A stretch of DNA of 59,976 nucleotides from Lachnospiraceae bacterium. Lineage in GTDB: Bacteria > Bacillota > Clostridia > Lachnospirales > Lachnospiraceae. The notes under the pieces are model-generated. The model searched no databases, was not told the DNA's origin, and saw only the letters and a program-made list of their open reading frames with translations. Shown in pieces: positions 54,215 to 59,976 of the stretch. A program made the position numbers and the translations under genes. The DNA lies in contig JALEKK010000010.1 of assembly GCA_022769005.1 (NCBI GenBank), positions 1 through 59,976 of the forward strand, written 5' to 3'. Position 1 is the first letter of the stretch, and every line of letters begins with the position of its first letter.

Positions 54215-55177
54215 ATGACTGATGAATTAAAACTTATTACGGCGGAAAAGCTCACTGCTATTGTCGGTAAAGACAGAGTTTTGACTGATGAGCCGATGAG
54301 TGAACATACAACATTTAAAATAGGCGGCAACGCGAAAATTCTTGTGCAAATATCATCGGAAGACGAGATTGTGGAAATAATCCGACTTTTAAGAGACAAC
54401 AACGTTGATTATTATATTATAGGCAACGGAAGTAATCTTCTCGTGTCGGATAACGGATATGACGGGGTTATAATCGAACTTCTTGACGGTTACTCCGATA
54501 TTGAACTTCTTGATGCGGATGAGCTTGAAACGAAGTGTTCGGATAAAGACGAATACGTATACGTAAAGGCTCTTGCAGGTACAAGAATGTTGAAGATTGG
54601 TAAATTTATGGCGGAGAAGTCTCTTGAAGGATTTGAATGTCTCGGAGGCATCCCCGGAACCGTAGGCGGCGCAGTGGTAATGAATGCGGGAGCATACGGA
54701 GGGAATATATCGGACGTATTATTATATGCAAGGGTAATAACAAAAGAAGGCAATATTTTGCGGTTAAATGCTGAAGAACTGGAACTCGGATACAGGACAA
54801 GCAATATAGAAAAAAACGGATATATTATCTCAAGCGTTGTATTAAAAATGAAAAAGGGCAACAGTGAAGAGATAAAGGAGCGAATTTCTGATTACACACA
54901 GAGAAGAACGGGGAAACAGCCGTTGGAATATCCAAGCGCCGGAAGTACGTTTAAAAGACCGGAGGGGCATTTTGCCGGTCAGTTAATAGACGAAGCGGGA
55001 CTTAGAGGATATAAGTCCGGAGGAGCGCAAATATCGGTTAAGCATGCCGGCTTTGTCATAAATACGGGAGATGCGACGGCGGAGGATGTTATTAATGTCA
55101 TTACTCATGCACAGGAAGAAGTGTTTAAACGAAATAATATCAGGTTGGAAACAGAAGTGAAAAGGTTGGGATTTTAA
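54215..55177 (+). CDS. murB: UDP-N-acetylenolpyruvoylglucosamine reductase
   Basis: MurB reduces enolpyruvyl-UDP-GlcNAc to UDP-MurNAc with FAD and NADPH. The 320-residue protein has HTTFKIGGNAKILVQ, IGNGSNLLVSDNGYDG, and ECLGGIPGTVGGAVVMNAGAYG for FAD binding. YRTSNI, and SAGSTFKRPEGHFAGQLIDEAGL with the catalytic Ser, follow. A late Glu is in ITHAQEEVFKR. GAGG precedes the ATG. Its TAA overlaps the whiA ATG by one base, so the two are tightly coupled. The rapZ and yvcK genes that normally lie between murB and whiA in Firmicutes are absent here. Confidence 0.96.
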   Translation: MTDELKLITAEKLTAIVGKDRVLTDEPMSEHTTFKIGGNAKILVQISSEDEIVEIIRLLRDNNVDYYIIGNGSNLLVSDNGYDGVIIELLDGYSDIELLDADELETKCSDKDEYVYVKALAGTRMLKIGKFMAEKSLEGFECLGGIPGTVGGAVVMNAGAYGGNISDVLLYARVITKEGNILRLNAEELELGYRTSNIEKNGYIISSVVLKMKKGNSEEIKERISDYTQRRTGKQPLEYPSAGSTFKRPEGHFAGQLIDEAGLRGYKSGGAQISVKHAGFVINTGDATAEDVINVITHAQEEVFKRNNIRLETEVKRLGF

Positions 55178-56055
55178 TGTCGTTTTCCAAAAAAGTAAAA
55201 AAAGAATTAGAGGCTGTTACGGATGAAGCGTCACAGGATTGCAAACGGGCTCAACTAGCCGCAATGATGGCCTGTACGGGAGAAACGGACGGAGATATTT
55301 TAAAAATAAGTTCCGACAATGATATGGTAATTGATATTATGGCTAAACTCATCAGGGAACTGTATAACGTTGAAACCGTCAATACATCTCCCATATTAAT
55401 ATCGGGAAATGAATATGCCGTAATCAGGGAGGGACTGAAGACAGATTCGGATATTCGTGATATACCCGTGATGCTGTTTAAATCGACATGCTGCAAGAAA
55501 GCTTTTTTGCGCGGAGCATTTTTGTGCAACGGTTCCGTAAATACCCCGGAAGGCGCTTATCACTTTGAAATTTCTTCCCCGTCAAAAAAGTTTGCCGGGA
55601 TAATAAAAGATATATTATTTTCATTTGAAATAGACTCAAAGCTTATCGAGAGAAAAAGCCACTATGTGGTATATCTGAAGGACAGCTCCGAAATAGCGGA
55701 TGTGCTTAATATTCTTGGAGCCCCGTTATCTCAAATGGAATTTTACAATGCAATGATATTGAAAAGCGTAAGAAATGACATAAACAGAAAGGTTAATTGT
55801 GAGACGGCAAACCTCAATAAAACCGTTGCTGCGGCGATGAATCAGATTTCAGATATTGAAATCATAAGAGATACTGCCGGGCTGGATACACTTCCGGCTT
55901 CGCTTCTTGAGACGGCTCTGTTAAGACTTGAGAACCCGGATGCAAGCTTAAATGATTTGGGGCTGCTGCATAATCCTCCGATCGGAAGATCCGGAGTTAA
56001 TCATCGATTAAAATCAATATCAAAAATTGCCGATGAATACAGAAATAACAAGTAG
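55177..56055 (+). CDS. whiA: DNA-binding protein WhiA
   Basis: WhiA combines a homing-endonuclease-like (LAGLIDADG-derived) N-terminal fold with a C-terminal helix-turn-helix and takes part in cell division and chromosome organisation in Gram-positives. The 292-residue protein begins MSFSKKVKKELEAV. It has CCKKAFLRGAFLCNGSVNTPE and YHFEISSPSKKFA in the fold, and NRKVNCETANLNKTVAAAMNQI with the terminal ASLNDLGLLHNPPIGRSGVNHRLK in the HTH part. It is slightly shorter than usual (about 310-330) but keeps both halves. It is coupled to murB by a one-base overlap. Confidence 0.96.
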   Translation: MSFSKKVKKELEAVTDEASQDCKRAQLAAMMACTGETDGDILKISSDNDMVIDIMAKLIRELYNVETVNTSPILISGNEYAVIREGLKTDSDIRDIPVMLFKSTCCKKAFLRGAFLCNGSVNTPEGAYHFEISSPSKKFAGIIKDILFSFEIDSKLIERKSHYVVYLKDSSEIADVLNILGAPLSQMEFYNAMILKSVRNDINRKVNCETANLNKTVAAAMNQISDIEIIRDTAGLDTLPASLLETALLRLENPDASLNDLGLLHNPPIGRSGVNHRLKSISKIADEYRNNK

Positions 56056-56179
56056 GTATAACTTAATATTATTAGGTGACCGCTTAAGATAATAAATTAT
56101 ATGCTTAATTTTATTAAGCGGAAAACGATATATATGTTTGTGCACGGCATATTATACTTAATAAACTAAAATTCCAGTA

Positions 56180-56259
56180 GAACAAATGTGATATTTTTGA
56201 TAAAATAGAACATATTATTTGAAATAAGCATTTATTTTATTATTCTACAAAATTTGTTC
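56180..56259 (+). promoter_or_regulatory. Inverted repeat spanning the citrate synthase promoter region
   Basis: GAACAAAT (56180-56187) and ATTTGTTC (56252-56259) face each other 64 bases apart. The right arm touches the AAGGAGG ribosome binding site (56261-56267). It could be a looped operator or an RNA hairpin affecting the binding site. Confidence 0.35.
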
Positions 56260-56276
56260 CAAGGAGGTAATTACAA

Positions 56277-57665
56277 TTGAATAACGAAGAGATGATGCAA
56301 ATTACACCGGATAATAAGGAGTTATTTCAAAAATTGCTTCAGGAATGTCTTGACACAAATAAAATAAATCCTAATCTGTATATTGAGTACGACGTAAAAA
56401 GAGGATTGAGAGACAGCAACGGAGAAGGCGTGCTTACCGGTCTCACTGAGATATCGGATGTAAGCGGCACAGAGAATGTTAACGGAAAAAAGATCCCGGT
56501 AGACGGACATTTGTATTATCAGGGTTATGAGATAGGGGATATAGTAAAAAAGTTTGAAGGCCACAGATTCAGATTTGAGGAGATAACATATCTTCTTTTG
56601 TTCGGAGACCTGCCTACCAAAAATCAGCTTGTAAGTTTTATTAAGGTTCTACACGATTTAAGTGAACTTTCAGGTTCTTTTGTCCGTGACGTTATCATGA
56701 AGGCGACAAGCACCAATCTGATGAATTCTCTCATGAAGAGTGTCCTTACTCTTTATTCCTACGATGAAGATCCGGATAATACATCAGCCGAGAACGTCCT
56801 CAGACAATCACTTCAGTTAATCGGAAAACTTCCTCTTATTTCATGTTATGCATATCAGTCATATATGCACTTTAAAAAAGACGGAACTCTTATGATAAAA
56901 AATCCGAGAAAAGATTATTCAATAGCGGAGAACATTCTTTATATGCTCCGTGAAGACGGTGAATTTTCACCTCTTGAAGCAGAGGTTCTTGATATTTGCC
57001 TTGTTACTCATGCGGAGCACGGCGGCGGAAACAACTCAACATTTACAAACCGCGTCGTTACATCTTCGGGAACAGATACATATTCGGCAATAGCGGCCGC
57101 AATAGCTTCCTTAAAAGGTTTCAGACACGGAGGTGCCAACCTTCAGGTTCATCACATGTTTGACAATATTAAGAAAAATGTTTCCGATTGGGAAGATACG
57201 GAAGAAGTGAAGGCATATTTGGGTAAGATACTTGATAAGCAGGCGTTTGACGGGGCGGGTCTCATTTATGGTATGGGACATGCTGTATATACACTTTCAG
57301 ATCCGAGAAAGGTTATATTAAAAGAATTTGCCAAGAAACTTTCGGTGGAAAAAGGAAGAGAGAAAGAGTTTGCCTTATATGAACTTATAGAGAATGAGTC
57401 TCCCGACCTTATTAAGGCAAGACATCATATGTTTAAGCCTGTATGTGCAAATGTAGACTTTTACAGTGGATTTGTATATTCAATGCTTGGAATTCCGGAA
57501 GAGATGTTTACTCCTATATTTGCCATTGCGCGTATATCCGGATGGAGCGCTCATCGTCTCGAACAGATTGTAAACACAGGTAAGATTATCAGACCTGCTT
57601 ACAAATATGTCGGTGAACACAGGGAATATGTGGATATTGAAAAAAGAGTGTCTATATACGAATAA
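56277..57665 (+). CDS. gltA: Citrate synthase (citrate/2-methylcitrate synthase family)
   Basis: This enzyme condenses acetyl-CoA and oxaloacetate. The start is TTG nine bases after AAGGAGG; ATG at 56292 is a less likely choice. The 462-residue chain is longer than standard type I enzymes and fits the clostridial subgroup. Conserved parts are VPVDGHLYYQGYEIGDIV-like KKIPVDGHLYYQGYEI, and LVTHAEHGGGNNSTFTNRVV with the first catalytic His. RHGGANLQVHHMF and GMGHAVYTLSDPRKVIL supply the next His, and ANVDFYSGFVYSMLGIP the active-site Asp. With aconitase at 47525 it can feed 2-oxoglutarate synthesis; the two are not in one operon. Confidence 0.94.
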   Translation: MNNEEMMQITPDNKELFQKLLQECLDTNKINPNLYIEYDVKRGLRDSNGEGVLTGLTEISDVSGTENVNGKKIPVDGHLYYQGYEIGDIVKKFEGHRFRFEEITYLLLFGDLPTKNQLVSFIKVLHDLSELSGSFVRDVIMKATSTNLMNSLMKSVLTLYSYDEDPDNTSAENVLRQSLQLIGKLPLISCYAYQSYMHFKKDGTLMIKNPRKDYSIAENILYMLREDGEFSPLEAEVLDICLVTHAEHGGGNNSTFTNRVVTSSGTDTYSAIAAAIASLKGFRHGGANLQVHHMFDNIKKNVSDWEDTEEVKAYLGKILDKQAFDGAGLIYGMGHAVYTLSDPRKVILKEFAKKLSVEKGREKEFALYELIENESPDLIKARHHMFKPVCANVDFYSGFVYSMLGIPEEMFTPIFAIARISGWSAHRLEQIVNTGKIIRPAYKYVGEHREYVDIEKRVSIYE

Positions 57666-57674
57666 GGAGGTCTT

Positions 57675-59066
57675 ATGTCAGTTTACAAAGTAGTAAAACT
57701 GCATAAGCCGTTTGACAGAGTTATAGAAGTGCCCGGCTCGAAAAGTATTACGAACCGGGCGCTTCTTTTGGCTTGTATGACAGGCGGCAAATGTAAGCTA
57801 AAGGGAGCTTTATACAGTGACGATACTATACATTTTATCAGTTCTTTAAGATCCATGGGATTTAATGTTGAAATATCTGATAACGGAGACATTGAAGTTA
57901 CGGGACAGGGCGGTAATATACCGATAAGTATAGGAAGTATAGATGTCGGAAGTGCAGGGACGGCTGCCAGATTTCTGACTGCATTTTTGGGATTATCGGA
58001 TTGTATTTATACCGTTAACTGTTCGGAACAAATGGCGAAACGTCCGATGAAGCCGTTATTTGATATTTTGTGCAAATTAAAGGCGAAGATTACATATTTG
58101 AGGAGCAGAGAGCATTTGCCGGTTAAAATAATGGGAGCAACTCTGGCCGAATCCGTTTACGGAGACGTAACCGTTGAAAGCGAATATGATAAGGATTTAA
58201 GTGAATTGCTGTCCCTGTCTTCGGAAGAAAAGGAAGAAGAGGTTGTTATAGACGTTCCGTCTGATATGAGCACACAGTTTTTAAGTGCATTGCTTATGAT
58301 AGCTCCCGTATATGCCAATAAAGTGATGAAAAAAGTTGTTTTAAATGTTACGGGTAAAAGAGGGCTTGGTTCATATGTAATTATGACAAGAAGGATGATG
58401 GAAGAATTCGGAGTCTCCGTAGAATGTGAGCATGATAATGATACGGGATTTGTAAAATATATTATAGATACCGGAAAGTTCTACAGCAGAGATGAATATG
58501 AGATAGAACCGGATATATCATCGGCAAGTTATTTTTACGCCGCTGCGGCCGTAACCGGAAGCAGAGTTAAAGTAAAAGGCGTTCACAAAAATTCACTTCA
58601 GGGTGACATAAAATTTATTGAAGTTCTGGAAAATATGGGATGCAAAACAGAAGAACAACATGACGGAATTGTCCTTGAAGGACCGAATCACAAATTGAAG
58701 GGGATAAGAGTCAATATGCGGGACTTCTCAGATCAATCAATGACACTTGCGGCGATTGCTCCGTTTGCCGATTCAGACGTGGAAATAACAGGCATAGAAC
58801 ATATAAGAGGTCAGGAATCGGACAGAATAAACGGAATGGTCACCGAATTGAGAAGAATGGGAATCAGTGCCGATGAACTTGATGGAGGAATAACGGTTAA
58901 GCCGGGAAATCCTAAAGCTTGTAAAATAGAGACTTATGAAGATCACAGAATGGCAATGGCTTTTTCTTTGCCCGGATTACTTACGGACGGAATTGAAATA
59001 GATAATCCGGAATGTACAGGTAAAACATTCGGGAATTATTGGGATAAGTTAAATGAACTTTATTAA
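57675..59066 (+). CDS. aroA: 3-phosphoshikimate 1-carboxyvinyltransferase (EPSP synthase)
   Basis: AroA joins phosphoenolpyruvate to shikimate-3-phosphate, one step before AroC. The 463-residue protein is somewhat longer than the usual 430. It has EVPGSKSITNRALLLACMTGG (substrate site), DVGSAGTAARFLTAFLGL (the PEP site, corresponding to LGNAGTAMR), KRPMKPLFD, and the C-terminal RGQESDRINGMVTELRRMG and YEDHRMAMAFSL motifs. A stretch of about 25 residues at about 160-200 (YDKDLSELLSLSSEEKEEE) looks like an insertion and explains the extra length. TAAGGAGG overlaps the citrate synthase stop; the gap is nine bases, so the two are co-transcribed. Confidence 0.96.
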   Translation: MSVYKVVKLHKPFDRVIEVPGSKSITNRALLLACMTGGKCKLKGALYSDDTIHFISSLRSMGFNVEISDNGDIEVTGQGGNIPISIGSIDVGSAGTAARFLTAFLGLSDCIYTVNCSEQMAKRPMKPLFDILCKLKAKITYLRSREHLPVKIMGATLAESVYGDVTVESEYDKDLSELLSLSSEEKEEEVVIDVPSDMSTQFLSALLMIAPVYANKVMKKVVLNVTGKRGLGSYVIMTRRMMEEFGVSVECEHDNDTGFVKYIIDTGKFYSRDEYEIEPDISSASYFYAAAAVTGSRVKVKGVHKNSLQGDIKFIEVLENMGCKTEEQHDGIVLEGPNHKLKGIRVNMRDFSDQSMTLAAIAPFADSDVEITGIEHIRGQESDRINGMVTELRRMGISADELDGGITVKPGNPKACKIETYEDHRMAMAFSLPGLLTDGIEIDNPECTGKTFGNYWDKLNELY

Positions 59067-59074
59067 GAATCAGG

Positions 59075-59100
59075 GATGTTGCAGTCTGACATCATTTTTT
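59075..59100 (+). terminator. Weak terminator after aroA
   Basis: GATGTT (59075-59080) and GACATC (59088-59093) form a short stem with one wobble, followed by ATTTTTT. Confidence 0.5.
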
Positions 59101-59251
59101 CTGATTTAAAAATATCAGTCATAAATATAATAAAGAATTTATAATTCTTATATGTACAATTTAGCAAAGACTAACTATAATGAAAAATTAAACATGACTT
59201 AATTACTATTAATGCAGCTCTTTGGCTGATATTATTAAGGAGAACAGAGAT

Positions 59252-59976
59252 ATGACGAAAATTGATATTATATCGGGATTTTTGGGCGCAGGCAAAACGA
59301 CGCTCATAAAAAAACTTTTGACGGATAAAGCATTCGGAGACGAGAAAGTGGTTCTTGTCGAAAATGAATTCGGAGAAATAGGAATAGACGGAAAACTTTT
59401 TGACGAGGCAGGTATTGAAGTTCATGAAATGAACTCAGGATGTATCTGCTGTTCGCTTGTGGGTGATTTTAAGACTGCCCTTAAGCAGGTTGTGGAAGAA
59501 TATCATCCTGACAGGGTTATTATAGAACCTTCAGGTGTAGGAAAGCTTTCGGATGTTATAAGTGCGGTTAAAGAAGCTGATATTGATGACGTTGTAATTA
59601 ACAGTACAACAACTATAGTCGATGCGGGCAAAGCTAAGATGTATTCAAAGAATTTCGGTGAATTTTTTGATGATCAGGTAAAAACCGCCGGAACAGTTAT
59701 TTTGAGCCGTACACAAAATACGGACGAATCAAAGATTATGGATGCTGCGGAAATTGTTACGGGGCTTAACGAAAGATGTAACATTATCACAACGCCATGG
59801 GATCAGTTGACGGGAGTTCAAATTCTTAATTCAATAGAAAACAGATCAGACCTTATTGATGTTTTGATTGATGAATTAAAGCATCCGGGTCGTCATTATC
59901 ACGATCACGGTGACGGACAATACCATTTTCATGCCGAAGATGAGGAACATGAACACGGAGAATCATGCGGATGCGG
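59252..59976 (+). CDS. CobW/G3E-family GTPase, His-rich, truncated by the window end
   Basis: The frame runs open to the last base. ATTAAGGAG precedes the ATG. The N-terminus TKIDIISGFLGAGKTTLIKKL is the Walker A of the G3E family. VENEFGEIGIDG and SGCICCSLVGDF (the CxCC metal-binding motif, about residues 69-72) complete the COG0523 core, and RVIIEPSGVGK follows. Near the end a His/Glu-rich stretch (residues about 215-238, HYHDHGDGQYHFH and beyond) leads to CGCG. Such proteins insert or carry metals, often zinc or cobalt. The remaining C-terminus and neighbours are not visible, so the metal cannot be named. Confidence 0.9.
   Translation, partial: MTKIDIISGFLGAGKTTLIKKLLTDKAFGDEKVVLVENEFGEIGIDGKLFDEAGIEVHEMNSGCICCSLVGDFKTALKQVVEEYHPDRVIIEPSGVGKLSDVISAVKEADIDDVVINSTTTIVDAGKAKMYSKNFGEFFDDQVKTAGTVILSRTQNTDESKIMDAAEIVTGLNERCNIITTPWDQLTGVQILNSIENRSDLIDVLIDELKHPGRHYHDHGDGQYHFHAEDEEHEHGESCGC

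Noticed and set aside
56080-56121. CCGCTTA...TAAGCGG hairpin after whiA as a terminator
   Set aside because: The right arm is followed by AAAA rather than a T-tract and the long AT-rich interior is weak; not enough to call.

Overview
The window looks like a chromosomal segment of a strictly anaerobic, low-GC Firmicute of the class Clostridia, most likely a Lachnospiraceae-like bacterium. The basis is AT-rich DNA with strong AGGAGG-type ribosome binding sites, a single-chain pyruvate:ferredoxin oxidoreductase, HPr kinase/phosphorylase, WhiA, a CymR-like Rrf2 regulator, several families typical of Clostridia (DUF1461, DUF5711, DUF5702, DUF6382-FHA), and a Gram-positive Tad/Flp pilus-type locus. 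No rRNA, tRNA, CRISPR array or prophage was seen. The only mobile DNA is the tail of an IS3-family element at the left edge.

Layout. 1-139: 3' end of an IS3-like element. 247-3851 (minus strand): a coiled-coil/SleB cell-wall hydrolase, an ammonium transporter and a DUF1461 membrane protein. 4043-12117: a very large repeat-rich surface protein, split near its 5' end by an apparent single-base frameshift. 12118-12744: a terminator plus an unlisted 55-codon remnant of a histidine kinase. 12745-16925: a PerR-like Fur regulator, murG, MTA/SAH nucleosidase, pgi and a small conserved protein. 17192-24080: pyruvate:ferredoxin oxidoreductase, a stand-alone DnaK, an Rrf2 regulator and an SGNH hydrolase. 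24311-34936: aroC-tgt-yajC, leuB-ilvD-ilvB, serC-serA, and a convergent ThrH-type phosphoserine phosphatase. 35220-37795: a zinc-ribbon protein, HemW and an AraC regulator. 38028-46945: a nine-gene Tad-like locus with a consensus promoter. 47029-59066: HIT protein, aconitase, three envelope proteins (one coiled-coil, one DUF5711, one CvpA-like), hprK-murB-whiA, citrate synthase and aroA. 59252-end: a truncated CobW/G3E-type metal GTPase.

How the parts fit. Amino acid synthesis is well represented: serine synthesis is complete if ThrH supplies the phosphatase step, and there are parts of the branched-chain and aromatic pathways. Pyruvate:ferredoxin oxidoreductase, citrate synthase and aconitase fit an oxidative half-TCA route from pyruvate towards 2-oxoglutarate; the isocitrate dehydrogenase is not in the window. 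The most distinctive block is the Tad locus. It carries a TadZ-like protein without a recognisable P-loop, a TadC-like protein with a large N-terminal insert, a TadE-like protein carrying two Cys/His modules, and a terminal FHA protein. The giant surface protein is the other notable feature.
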